64,000 bases of DNA from Brachyspira pilosicoli. Its GTDB lineage: Bacteria > Spirochaetota > Brachyspiria > Brachyspirales > Brachyspiraceae. Both the position numbers and the translations under genes were made by a program. Under the pieces are notes generated by a model, which saw only the letters and a program-made list of their open reading frames with translations, made no database searches and had not been told where the DNA came from. The stretch is from contig NZ_JAWLPU010000003.1 of the NCBI RefSeq assembly GCF_036997485.1, positions 62,001 to 126,000 on the forward strand. Direction: 5' to 3'. Shown here one piece after another: positions 25,052 through 33,876 of this stretch. The first letter of the stretch is position 1; each line of letters starts with the position of its first letter.

Positions 25052-26596
25052 TTATATTAATAAATTCAATTTTCTCTCTGGAACTATATTATAATTTTGT
25101 ACGCTTACAACTTCTTCTTCTATATTGTCTGCTCCAAATCCATTTAAATTATTGCCTCCAAACTCAAACTCTCCATTTTCATTTGGCATATCCTGTCTAA
25201 GCATTACATCAAAACCTTCTATGTTTATTCCAATCTCATTTAAAGAACTAATGACAGTGTCTAAGTTTTTTGTAAATATGTCTTTTATTTCAGCATTATC
25301 CACAAATATTTTTCCAACTAAATTGTTATCAGCGTCCATACTTATTTTTAATCTCACCTTGCCCAAATATTCAGGATTAAGCGACATTAAAACTTCACTC
25401 TTACCATTATTAACAGCAACTTGTGCCTTCTCTACCAATTTTGACATCAAATCTTGAAATCTAATTATGTTTTCGGCAAGGTTGTTAGTATTTTGTGTTT
25501 TAGATACATTGTTATAATGATTATATCCTTTCAAACTGGAAGAAGAATCTTTCATGTTTATAATTGTAAGTTCGCTTCCTTTTTCATCGGATATAGTGTT
25601 ATTTAAATTGCTGTTGTTATTTGCATTTTCTTTGGCTTCCTGCAATCTCATCTCTCTTTTATCAGCAACATTATTATCATCATTGCTTATAAGAGTTTCT
25701 GTAGAATTATTAACTATTTCGTCATTTGTATTTTCTGTTATTTTTGTATCTCTTATGTCTTTTGCATCTTTTACATCTGCTTTTTCTATATTATTATTTT
25801 TAGCATTTTCTTCTATGTTATTGTCTTGAACTTCTACCAACTCAAATATATCTGATAATTTTTCAATACTCTCATCATCATTTTGATAAGATATAGCAAT
25901 ATCCTCTAAACTTTCTAAAGCTATTATTAAATCAATAATTTCTTTTTTATCTTTTTCATCTAATTCTTCTAAATTAATATTTTTTAACTCTTCTTTTATA
26001 TCTTCAATATCTTTAAGCAATGAAGATAATTTTTCTTCGTTAACTTTATTATCTATATTAGTGTTTTTATCTATTTGTGCTTTTTTATCAGCCTTATAAT
26101 TTTCTATTATGAGTCCTGCTTTATCAATTAATTTTTTTGCTTTTTCTTTAGAAGTTATTATATTTTTTTTAATTTCATTGTTATCTGTATTTTCAGCGTT
26201 TTCTATATGTTTATTTTCTTTGCTATTGTTTTCTGATATTTCTGTTTTTTCTTCATTTACACTTTCTTTTAATTCAGTGTTTTTATCTTCATCAGTATTA
26301 TTTTCAATACTTTCTTTTCTTATATTTTCAGTATTTTCAACATTGTTTTGAGGATTTTCATCTGTTATATTATTTTTTTGAGAAGATAAACTATTTTGAT
26401 AATCTTCTTCTTTTTCTATAGATTTATTTGTAACACTTTGAGAATAAATGTCTTCACTATTTTTTGCTTCATCTAACATTTTAGCGAAACTATTATTATT
26501 ATCATCATATAGATTATAAATTGTATTATTGTTATTAGCAGATATATTGCTGTCATTAAAAGATAATACATTGCTAACTGAGTTTATCATAAACAT
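25052..26596 (-). CDS. fliK: Flagellar hook-length control protein FliK
   Basis: FliK measures hook length and switches export specificity. The C-terminal FliK domain is at about residues 375-480: VEKAQVAVNNGKSEVLMSL, NPEYLGKVRLKISMDADNN and LDTVISSLNEIGINIEGFDV. The N-terminal 350 residues are a low-complexity region very rich in Asn, Glu, Lys, Asp and Ser, as expected for the flexible ruler part. The protein has 514 residues from ATG 26596. AGAGG fits Met3 at 26590 better (9-base spacing), giving MINSVSNVLSF. Confidence 0.88.
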   Translation of the reverse strand: MFMINSVSNVLSFNDSNISANNNNTIYNLYDDNNNSFAKMLDEAKNSEDIYSQSVTNKSIEKEEDYQNSLSSQKNNITDENPQNNVENTENIRKESIENNTDEDKNTELKESVNEEKTEISENNSKENKHIENAENTDNNEIKKNIITSKEKAKKLIDKAGLIIENYKADKKAQIDKNTNIDNKVNEEKLSSLLKDIEDIKEELKNINLEELDEKDKKEIIDLIIALESLEDIAISYQNDDESIEKLSDIFELVEVQDNNIEENAKNNNIEKADVKDAKDIRDTKITENTNDEIVNNSTETLISNDDNNVADKREMRLQEAKENANNNSNLNNTISDEKGSELTIINMKDSSSSLKGYNHYNNVSKTQNTNNLAENIIRFQDLMSKLVEKAQVAVNNGKSEVLMSLNPEYLGKVRLKISMDADNNLVGKIFVDNAEIKDIFTKNLDTVISSLNEIGINIEGFDVMLRQDMPNENGEFEFGGNNLNGFGADNIEEEVVSVQNYNIVPERKLNLLI

Positions 26597-26701
26597 AATC
26601 CTCTTAAAAAATAAAAATCATATCACTTTTATGCTCGGAAATATAGAATTTTACTTTATAAAAAATATATTGCTTATATAATTATATTTTATAATTTTTT
26701 C

Positions 26702-26921
26702 TTCAACTTTTTCCCATAGCAAAAAGTTGCAAAAAGTACAATTTATTTAGCCTTATACTAAAAAATATGTATCAAATAATGTAGAATAAAACTTAATTTT
26801 AGTTTAAAAATGCAGTCTTTTTGGTTTTTTGTGTCACGCCACAAGGGCACTCCCTTCAGTCGCAAAAGAACTGGGGGTGTGTACCCTAAGGGCCACGCTT
26901 CGCAGGGGGGCTAGTCCCCGC
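26702..26921. repeat. Dispersed intergenic repeat, copy 3 (forward)
   Basis: It starts TTCAACTTTTTCCC as in copy 1. It then has AAAAATGCAGTCTTTTTGG, a GTCAC-centred region, AAAAGAACTGGGGGTGTG and a variable GC-rich end (GGGGGGCTAGTCCCC). It fills most of the 26597-26948 gap; the remainder is AT-rich with no gene. Confidence 0.75.
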
Positions 26922-26948
26922 AAATAATTAAATAAAATTAATTTAATA

Positions 26949-27557
26949 CTATTGAAATATATGTGCTGTTTGAGAAATGATATTTGTGCCTGTTTCAAAT
27001 GGTAAGAAAGGAAATTTTCCCATAATACCTGCTACTATATTTGAAGGCGGCATTGTTGATAATCTATTATATTCATTTACATGTGTATTATATGTTTCTA
27101 TCGCTTTTTTTTCTTCTTGTATGATGGGTCTTATTGTTCTTAAAGCTTCCATATAAAATTGATTTGTTCTTAAAACAGGATAATTCCTTGCCGTATAATC
27201 TATTTTATTTATATTTTCTTGTATTCTTGCTTGAATATATTGAAATTCTTGAAAGGTTAGCGGTTTTTCTATTAATTTATCATCTATATCTATTTTACTT
27301 AATCTTGTTATATAATTACTCAATGAAGTTATTGTGTATGTATCTAATCTTGGTATTTTTGATACTGCATTATAATATTGTATAGAGGCTTCTCTTTTTT
27401 TAGAATAAATATCTAATATATTATTTAAATATTCTCTTGATAATTTCTCTTCAGTGAGAATAGATTTTTTTATAGAAGTAGTAGTTACTATCATAAATAT
27501 GCTAATAGCTACAACATTAACTATTATAAATATTATAGCTACAATAGAACCCTTCAT
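26949..27557 (-). CDS. LemA family protein
   Basis: 202 residues with one N-terminal membrane helix (IVAIIFIIVNVVAISIFMIV). A helical-bundle domain follows, with LemA signatures: a YFQALR-like segment here reading TNQFYMEALRTI, then EEKKAIETYNTHVNEYNRL and PPSNIVAGIMGKFPFLPFE. LemA proteins have the N-terminus outside and a bundle of unknown function; some are linked to envelope-stress factors. The central region is more divergent than usual (PLTFQEFQYIQARIQENINK). It lies 81 bp downstream of the TM2 protein gene on the same strand. Confidence 0.85.
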   Translation of the reverse strand: MKGSIVAIIFIIVNVVAISIFMIVTTTSIKKSILTEEKLSREYLNNILDIYSKKREASIQYYNAVSKIPRLDTYTITSLSNYITRLSKIDIDDKLIEKPLTFQEFQYIQARIQENINKIDYTARNYPVLRTNQFYMEALRTIRPIIQEEKKAIETYNTHVNEYNRLSTMPPSNIVAGIMGKFPFLPFETGTNIISQTAHIFQ

Positions 27558-27638
27558 TAGCTTTCCTTAAATATTTTGTTCAAACAATAAAACAATTATA
27601 TATAAATAAAAGTAAATTGTCAAAAGAATATACATATA

Positions 27639-28283
27639 CTATTTTTTTAAAGTTGATTTTATCACTTCTATATCGCTGGATATATCCATTATGTTATTAT
27701 TATATATTGTATTTAATGTTGTTTTTAAGTTTTCTTTCATTGCTATAATAGAATCCATTATATCATTTTTTAATTTTGTATTATCTTGTTCTATTTTTGA
27801 TTTTTCTAAATCTATATATGTGTTTATTATTTTTATTATTGTAGGTATATTATATTCAAGAAGTTTTTCTAATTCTTTTATTGCTATTTTATTATTGTTA
27901 GTACTTTTTGCAGATATTTCTATTATATTTTTATAGAGCTCATTTAATTCTTTAATATTTTCTTTTAATTCATTATCTTTAATTTTGATTGACATATTAT
28001 TTATAAGTTTATTATATTTTAGAGAATTATTAATTATATCATATCCTTTATTATTTCTATTAGTTAATTCTATTTTATTATATTTATCATCAAATTCTTC
28101 TTCTGTCATAAATGTAAACTTTAATAAATCTATTACACAAAGAATAGTAGGTATAAAAGTCCAAAAAAACAAAACATGCAATACGCCTCTCTTTGTTTGG
28201 CCGAGGTAGAATTTTTGTATGCCAATACCGCCAAGCATTATAGACAATGCAGAATATATTATAGCATAAGCTCTTTTTTTCAT
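27639..28283 (-). CDS. TM2-domain protein with XpaC-like C-terminus
   Basis: Residues 1-60 are a TM2 domain: MLGGIGIQKFYLGQTKRGVL, then FFWTFIPTILCVIDLLKF. This is a pair of membrane helices joined by a short turn. After a polar Asn/Lys-rich linker, the C-terminal half repeats the XpaC-like pattern of the gene at 16993-17523: AIKELEKLLEYNIPTIIKII, then LKNDIMDSIIAMKENLKTTL and MDISSDIEVIKSTL. This suggests a membrane-anchored relative of the TelA partner protein. It is grouped with LemA downstream. Confidence 0.78.
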   Translation of the reverse strand: MKKRAYAIIYSALSIMLGGIGIQKFYLGQTKRGVLHVLFFWTFIPTILCVIDLLKFTFMTEEEFDDKYNKIELTNRNNKGYDIINNSLKYNKLINNMSIKIKDNELKENIKELNELYKNIIEISAKSTNNNKIAIKELEKLLEYNIPTIIKIINTYIDLEKSKIEQDNTKLKNDIMDSIIAMKENLKTTLNTIYNNNIMDISSDIEVIKSTLKK

Positions 28284-28312
28284 TTTAGTCTTTTACCATA
28301 ATTTATAATTTT

Positions 28313-29308
28313 TTAAGAAAATGATTTATATTTATTTATACTAAATTTGGTTACTCTTTTATAACCAGTTATAATTCTAAAAATAGCATAAAAAAAACCT
28401 AATCCATAAAACAGATGCGTTATAAAAAACATAAATGGGTATATAAACATACCTAATATTTTATTTATAATTCCTTTTTCTTTTATAGATTTTATTATTC
28501 CTGCTAAAATAGTAGCTGTCAAGTATATTATAGCAGGAATAAAATATATAGCTATATAATTAATTTTGCTGCATAGATAAATGGCTAATATGATTGGCAG
28601 TAATAATATATAAATACTAAAGAAAGCAGGCAATGTAAATATTAGGTTTTTTTTATTGAAGTTTTTATAAAGCTGTTCAAATCTTCCCCTTCCATAGTTA
28701 AGTAACATTTTTATATATGATTTTAAATTTCCTCTTGGAGGTCTTCTTACTATTATCTCAGGGTCATACATTAGTTTATACCCTAAAGAAAGTATTTTAT
28801 CAATTAATGCATTTTCTTCATTCGGATATAAACTTTCATCAAAAAGCCCCGCTTCAAATATCACATCTCTTCGTATAAATAAATTGCAAAGTATCACATC
28901 TCTGTCGGTTCCTTCTCTATAAGTAGAAGAGTTTTTACTATATCTATTTGCTATTGGGCCAACTGCATAATAGGAACGCATACAAGAATCAATATATCTT
29001 TCTTTTGCATTTGAAATAATATGAATAGCAGGTCCTCCAACAATTGCTATTTTCTCATTGCTTTCAAATATTTCTGCTGCTCTTTTTATATTAAGCGGAT
29101 CTATAAGTGAATCATTATCTATAAAATATATGATATCTCCTGATGCTTTTTTTAAACATTCATTTCTTTGCACTGTAGGGTGAGTACCTTCAGCTTGAAA
29201 TATTTCTATATTATTTTTATTATAATCAGATAGATAAATTCCTACTAATGTACTTTCTATATTTTCACCTATTCTATGAGGAATAATCACACTTACTTTT
29301 AATGACAC
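28313..29308 (-). CDS. Family 2 glycosyltransferase, membrane-associated
   Basis: 331 residues. The N-terminal GT-A domain reads SLKVSVIIPHRIGENIE, with the metal-binding DxD-like element FIDNDS (about 92-97) and an acceptor/catalytic region ESLYPNEENALIDKIL. Two or three membrane helices follow residue 225 (FTLPAFFSIYILLLPIILAI, IYFIPAIIYLTATILAG). It probably adds a sugar to a lipid-linked surface glycan. It lies 6 bp downstream of galT, which supplies activated galactose, so galactose transfer is a reasonable inference. Confidence 0.85.
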   Translation of the reverse strand: MSLKVSVIIPHRIGENIESTLVGIYLSDYNKNNIEIFQAEGTHPTVQRNECLKKASGDIIYFIDNDSLIDPLNIKRAAEIFESNEKIAIVGGPAIHIISNAKERYIDSCMRSYYAVGPIANRYSKNSSTYREGTDRDVILCNLFIRRDVIFEAGLFDESLYPNEENALIDKILSLGYKLMYDPEIIVRRPPRGNLKSYIKMLLNYGRGRFEQLYKNFNKKNLIFTLPAFFSIYILLLPIILAIYLCSKINYIAIYFIPAIIYLTATILAGIIKSIKEKGIINKILGMFIYPFMFFITHLFYGLGFFYAIFRIITGYKRVTKFSINKYKSFS

Positions 29309-29314
29309 TTATAT

Positions 29315-30289
29315 TTACATCCCAATATTTCTAAAATAAGCAGTTCTTAAATTAGCAGCCATCTCCTCAGGGCTGGTAGGATTGCAAGGAGCCCAAGCAC
29401 CTGTTTCTGATGAAGCATTAAATTTTTGTTTTTCTTTACTTCTCATAGGAGGGAAGAACTCTATATGATAACGCCAAATATCATTATAATTAAATCCATC
29501 ATTTACAGGAGCACTATACATACACATCATATAAGGGAATTTCATATCAAATAATGTGTCTAATGTAGTAGTAGCTTTTTTCAAAGTATCAGCTAAAGAT
29601 AAAGATTCTTTTTCATTAAAATCATTTATTGCTATAACATTCCTCTTAGGCATAATCATAATACCATAAGGATATTCAGAAGCAAATGGAAGGAAACATA
29701 CAAAGTCTTCATTTTCAAATATGATTCTTCTTCCGTCTTCAATTTCTTGATCGAGCATATCAGCAAATAGGTTTCTATTTTTTAAATTATAGTAGCTTGA
29801 AGCCATATCTATTTTTCTTTTAATTCTCAATGGTATCCAGCTATAGCCATATATCTGACCATGAGGATGCGGCATAGTAACCCCAACTACTTCACCTTTA
29901 TTTTCAAAAGGCATAATATATTTTATTTTTTTATTTTCAGCTATTTTAATCATTCTTTCCTGCCATAATTTTACGAGCTTTAATATATGCTCAACAGGCA
30001 ATTCTGGAAGCGTAGTATTGTGATCTGAAGAATATAGTATTACCTCACATTTTCCTATGGAAGGCGCAGTTCTAAATAGTTTACCATTGTCTACATCATC
30101 TGGATAAGGCGGTTCAAAAGATAGTGCAGGAAAGTCATTATCATAACAGAGAACATCATAGCTGTCTGGTACTTTGCCGCTTCCCGGGCAAAAAGGACAA
30201 TAATCTTTAGGCATTTGCGGACGTGCTTGCCTATGACTTGCTATCATAACATAATCTCCAAGTAAAGGATTATAACGTAATTCTGCCAT
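29315..30289 (-). CDS. galT: Galactose-1-phosphate uridylyltransferase
   Basis: GalT exchanges UMP between UDP-glucose and galactose 1-phosphate in the Leloir pathway. The N-terminal zinc site is CPFCPGSG (31-38) and the catalytic histidine motif is HPHGQ (141-145), inside VTMPHPHGQIYGYSW. The C-terminal HIT-like half has YPYGIMIMPKRNV and WRYHIEFFPPMR. I chose ATG 30289 (MAELRYNPL, 324 residues) because AGGAG lies about 10 bases upstream; the frame extends 12 codons further without a ribosome-binding site. It is probably cotranscribed with the downstream glycosyltransferase. Confidence 0.93.
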   Translation of the reverse strand: MAELRYNPLLGDYVMIASHRQARPQMPKDYCPFCPGSGKVPDSYDVLCYDNDFPALSFEPPYPDDVDNGKLFRTAPSIGKCEVILYSSDHNTTLPELPVEHILKLVKLWQERMIKIAENKKIKYIMPFENKGEVVGVTMPHPHGQIYGYSWIPLRIKRKIDMASSYYNLKNRNLFADMLDQEIEDGRRIIFENEDFVCFLPFASEYPYGIMIMPKRNVIAINDFNEKESLSLADTLKKATTTLDTLFDMKFPYMMCMYSAPVNDGFNYNDIWRYHIEFFPPMRSKEKQKFNASSETGAWAPCNPTSPEEMAANLRTAYFRNIGM

Positions 30290-30423
30290 AATTAATATAC
30301 TCCTGATGATTTTTATATTTCGCAATAATTATATACCTATTTTGTATAATAATCAAATATTTTGTAATTTATTTTTTATAATCATTATGTTATAATGTCG
30401 GCTATAAATATTGAGGGTTAATT

Positions 30424-31527
30424 ATGAGAATTATAATAATATCTGTTTTATTATTTTTACAAATGTTTTTTGTTATTTATGCTGATACTACTGTTGATTT
30501 TAGGCTTTTTACAAGTTCCTATGCATATAATGGAGAAAATACCTATTGGCAAGAAACCAGAACAACTTTAACTTATTTTGAAAATTTTACAGAGGGAGCT
30601 TTTGATATAAAGTTTAATGAGCTTATTACTTTAAGTGTTGGGGCTTCTGTATTTTTTCCATTTACATTCGAGTTTCCTCAGGGTATAAGAGTTTTTCCTA
30701 TAGTTACCACCCAACTATCGAATGAATATATTGCATTAAGGATAGGCACAATGAAGGGAGGGCATAATTTACCTTCTCCTATAAGAGACCCTTTAATGGA
30801 TATGACTCCAGTTGTTCGTTCTACTCCAGATAATACTTTGATAGCTAAAGGACCAGAAGAGTATAAATATAATGAACCTTTTACGCATGGTTTTTATGAA
30901 TATGGAGCATCTTTTGAATGGTTTAAGGGGGGAAGAGGCGAAATATATATGAATTGGCAGATACAGCACAATGCTAAACATAGGGAAAGGTTTGATGTTG
31001 GGCTTACTTATGCTTTAGATTTTCTTCATGATATAGCAACTCCATATTTGGGTGTTCATTATTGGCATAATGGAGGGCATGAATATCCTTTTGTAGAAGG
31101 AAGTCCTGCTATAACAGAAAACTATGTAGGTGCAATCGGTATTAATAGTGAATATTTATCAATACTTTATATGGCTTCTTATAATTTGGTTGATAGAGAT
31201 AATATTGCAGGACAATTTGGTCATGCTTTATTCCTAAGGGGTAATATAGATGTTATGACTTGGTTTAAGATAGAGCCTATAGTATTTGTTTCTGGTTGGT
31301 ATATCAATAAAAATCATAAATTTATAAGTGTAGAAGGTGACCCATTTTATAGAGTACCATTTTATTTTGGCTTGAACATTACTAAAGATTTTGTATTCGA
31401 TAATGGTATAGTATTGAGTTTGGGGTTTGTTAATGGATTATTCTTAACAGAAGAAAATAAAGTTGGTATAAGGTATGACCAAACATTGAAATTTGATTTT
31501 ACATATTTAGTTCCTATAAAGCAATAA
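30424..31527 (+). CDS. Outer-membrane beta-barrel protein, function unknown
   Basis: 367 residues with signal peptide MRIIIISVLLFLQMFFVIYA. The mature protein is made of alternating amphipathic strands rich in aromatic residues, for example GFYEYGASFEWF, RGEIYMNWQIQHN and TPYLGVHYWHNGGHEYPF, and it ends with DQTLKFDFTYLVPIKQ. This is the pattern of a porin-like barrel of 14-16 strands. I recognise no named family. A TATAAT box lies at 30391-30396 and GAGGG precedes the ATG. Confidence 0.75.
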   Translation: MRIIIISVLLFLQMFFVIYADTTVDFRLFTSSYAYNGENTYWQETRTTLTYFENFTEGAFDIKFNELITLSVGASVFFPFTFEFPQGIRVFPIVTTQLSNEYIALRIGTMKGGHNLPSPIRDPLMDMTPVVRSTPDNTLIAKGPEEYKYNEPFTHGFYEYGASFEWFKGGRGEIYMNWQIQHNAKHRERFDVGLTYALDFLHDIATPYLGVHYWHNGGHEYPFVEGSPAITENYVGAIGINSEYLSILYMASYNLVDRDNIAGQFGHALFLRGNIDVMTWFKIEPIVFVSGWYINKNHKFISVEGDPFYRVPFYFGLNITKDFVFDNGIVLSLGFVNGLFLTEENKVGIRYDQTLKFDFTYLVPIKQ

Positions 31528-31623
31528 ATATTTTATATTTATTATTTAACTATTTTTTATGTTTCATGTTTTAAAATGCATATATTTTTTGTAATACAAT
31601 AATTTTTTATATAAGGAATAACT

Positions 31624-32235
31624 ATGTTAAAAAAATTATCTTTGTTAATTTCACTAATGTTTATCTTTTTTAGCTTTGCCAATGCGCAAACAGCGAAGTC
31701 TACATTAGACGGCATGATGCAGTCTTATAATGGAGAGATGAATGCTTCTGCTATGTACGCAGAATTTGCTAAAAAATCACAAAATAAGAGTGTATCAACT
31801 ATGTTCAAAGCTGCTTCTGCTGCTGAGGCTATACATGCTAAACTTTTAAATGATATGGCTATATCTAACAAATTAACTGCTAAACCTTTAACTGCTAAAA
31901 TTAATCCTGTTAAAACATCTACAGATAATGCTCATTTACAAGCTGGTATTAAAGGTGAAACTTATGAATATACTAAAATGTATCCTGCTTTTAGTAAGGT
32001 AGCTATGGCTGAGGGTAATAAAGATGTTGCTAATTTAATGAATATGATAGCAAGCGTTGAAAAAACACATGCTCAGTTATATGATAAAACTATGAAAGAT
32101 TTGGCTGCTGGACAGGGATTACCTGAAGGTTATTATGTATGTCCTGTTTGCGGATATATAGAAAGAGGAAGCTCTCCTGATGAATGTCCTATTTGTAGTG
32201 CTTCTGGAAGTACTTTCCAAGCTTTTTTGAGCTAA
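31624..32235 (+). CDS. Rubrerythrin with a signal peptide
   Basis: Rubrerythrins reduce peroxide with a di-iron centre and a rubredoxin centre. The ferritin-like domain has all expected ligands: E38, E68 with H71 (EAIH), E112 and E115 (GETYE), and E146 with H149 (EKTH). The rubredoxin domain has C173, C176, C188 and C191 (CPVCGYIERG ... CPICSASGS). The odd feature is the N-terminus MLKKLSLLISLMFIFFSFANA, a clear signal peptide, so the enzyme should act in the periplasm instead of the cytoplasm. It is 203 residues long and flanked by a terminator, so monocistronic. Confidence 0.93.
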   Translation: MLKKLSLLISLMFIFFSFANAQTAKSTLDGMMQSYNGEMNASAMYAEFAKKSQNKSVSTMFKAASAAEAIHAKLLNDMAISNKLTAKPLTAKINPVKTSTDNAHLQAGIKGETYEYTKMYPAFSKVAMAEGNKDVANLMNMIASVEKTHAQLYDKTMKDLAAGQGLPEGYYVCPVCGYIERGSSPDECPICSASGSTFQAFLS

Positions 32236-32256
32236 AATTATAGATTTTTGTAAAGC

Positions 32257-32293
32257 GGCATTGATAACGTTATTGTTATTGATGCCTTTTTTT
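32257..32293 (+). terminator. Rho-independent terminator after the rubrerythrin gene
   Basis: A 12-bp stem GGCATTGATAAC/GTTATTGATGCC (two G-U pairs) with a 6-base loop is followed by TTTTTTT. Confidence 0.9.
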
Positions 32294-32494
32294 ATATTTA
32301 TATGATTTATTCTATTAAATATGAAATGAGTAAGTATATTAGTTTTTTAAAAAATAAATAAAATAATTATTATAAAATTAATGTATATTAATAATATTAT
32401 ATTTATAAAAATAATAAAATATAAAACTTTAATTTATTTTTTAATGTATAATGCAAAAATTACTAAACAATTAAGAATTATATATGATTTTCAA

Positions 32495-32522
32495 TTGACA
32501 AATTATCATATTTTATTATAAT
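32495..32522 (+). promoter_or_regulatory. Consensus promoter of the dehydratase-type operon
   Basis: TTGACA at 32495-32500, a 16-bp spacer and TATAAT at 32517-32522: both boxes match consensus. The start codon is about 150 bp further, leaving a long leader. The rest of the 32294-32494 gap is AT-rich without other features. Confidence 0.8.
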
Positions 32523-32619
32523 CATAGCCTATGATTATTGATTTTGCTGTAAACAAATTGATAGTAGTCTTTTCATACTTATCCAAAAAATATACAAGAC
32601 ATATAATATAATCTTTTAA

Positions 32620-32638
32620 ATTCTATAGGTTATAGAAT
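32620..32638. promoter_or_regulatory. Palindrome in the leader of the dehydratase-type operon
   Basis: ATTCTATA-GGT-TATAGAAT is a perfect 8-bp inverted repeat with a 3-bp centre. It sits about 90 bp after the predicted transcription start and 44 bp before the start codon. It could be an operator or a small mRNA hairpin. Confidence 0.4.
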
Positions 32639-32681
32639 CCATTTCTATTTTTTATATTAAAAAACATTAGGAGTGTATGCT

Positions 32682-33830
32682 ATGTCTAATAATTATTTAC
32701 CTGAAATTTTTGAAACTTTTAATGATGCCCGTAAAAAAGGCTTTATTACAATGAAAGAAGAGAAGGATAAAGGGAAAAAAGTAGTTGGTACTTTTTGCAC
32801 ATATACGCCAAGAGAGGTGATATATGCAGCTGATGCTATAGCGGTGTCATTATGTTCTACCAGTGATGAAACTATACCAGAGGCTGAGAAGTATTTGCCT
32901 AAGAATTTATGTCCTCTAATAAAATCAAGTTATGGTTTTGCTGTTACAGATAAATGTCCTTATATGTATTTTTCAGATATTATAGTAGGGGAAACCACTT
33001 GCGATGGTAAGAAGAAGATGTATGAGCTTTTGGGAGAGATAAAAGATACACATGTTATGCAGCTTCCATATTCAAAGAATGAATTTGCTGTTGCTCTTTG
33101 GAAAAATGAGATTAAAGAACTTATAAAAAAATTAGAAGAAAAATTTAACGTAAAAATTACAGAAGAAAAATTGAAAGAAGCTATAAAATTATGCAATGAA
33201 GAGAGAAAAGTAATAAGAAAGTTTTTTAATTTAGGTAAATTAGTGCCTTCTCCTATAAAGGGAAGTGATATGCATGAAGCTTTACAATCATCTAATTATA
33301 AATTTGACAGGAAGCTCTATATAGAAGAGATAAAAAATTTAGTTGATACTTTTAATGATAAATATAAAAAAGGTGAATCTCCATTTAATAAAAATACTCC
33401 GAGGATACTTATTACAGGCTGTCCTACAGGTGGGCTTGTAGAAAAGATAGTAAAACAGCTTGAAGAGGTGGGAGGAAATGTTGTATGCTTTGAAAGCTGT
33501 GTGGGGACAAAGAATTTTGAGATGCTTGTTGATGAGAATAAAGAGCCTATAGAGGCTATTGCTGAGAGATATTTAAATATACCTTGTTCTGTTATGAGTC
33601 CTAACAATGAAAGAATGGATATTATAAAAAGATATATTGATGAATATAAAATAGATGGTGTAGTGGACGTTATTTTAAGCTCTTGTCATACTTATGCTGT
33701 AGAAGGTGAAAAGATTAGACGCACTGTAGAGGAATGCGGAAAGTCTTATTTACAAATAGAGACTAATTATTCTAATAGTGATACTGCTCAGCTTAGAACG
33801 AGATTAGAAGCTTTTGTTGAGATGCTATAA
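32682..33830 (+). CDS. 2-hydroxyacyl-CoA dehydratase-type / double-cubane cluster protein
   Basis: 382 residues from ATG 32682, chosen because AGGAG ends 8 bases upstream; GTG 32673 is too close to it. The fold matches the HgdB/FldC/YjiM family: GTFCTYTPREVIYAADA, NLCPLIKSSYGF, VTDKCPYMYFSDIIVGETTC, ITGCPTGGLVEKIVKQLEEV and ILSSCHTYAVEGEKIR. The first five cysteines are C39, C58, C77, C92 and C107. YjiM-type proteins carry a double-cubane [8Fe-9S] cluster and are reduced by an ATP-driven activase. The activase gene lies in the same operon and only one dehydratase subunit is present, so a single-subunit double-cubane protein is likely. The substrate is unknown. Confidence 0.85.
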   Translation: MSNNYLPEIFETFNDARKKGFITMKEEKDKGKKVVGTFCTYTPREVIYAADAIAVSLCSTSDETIPEAEKYLPKNLCPLIKSSYGFAVTDKCPYMYFSDIIVGETTCDGKKKMYELLGEIKDTHVMQLPYSKNEFAVALWKNEIKELIKKLEEKFNVKITEEKLKEAIKLCNEERKVIRKFFNLGKLVPSPIKGSDMHEALQSSNYKFDRKLYIEEIKNLVDTFNDKYKKGESPFNKNTPRILITGCPTGGLVEKIVKQLEEVGGNVVCFESCVGTKNFEMLVDENKEPIEAIAERYLNIPCSVMSPNNERMDIIKRYIDEYKIDGVVDVILSSCHTYAVEGEKIRRTVEECGKSYLQIETNYSNSDTAQLRTRLEAFVEML

Positions 33831-33876
33831 ATATATTATTTTTTTATTAATAAATTTTAAGTTATGGAATTAAAAA

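Noticed and set aside
25125-26351. Several ORFs antisense to fliK
   Set aside because: They arise from the low-complexity Asn/Glu/Lys codons of fliK read in reverse.
30290-30325. N-terminal extension of GalT
   Set aside because: There is no ribosome-binding site, and AGGAG fits ATG 30289, where the family start MAELR-like begins.
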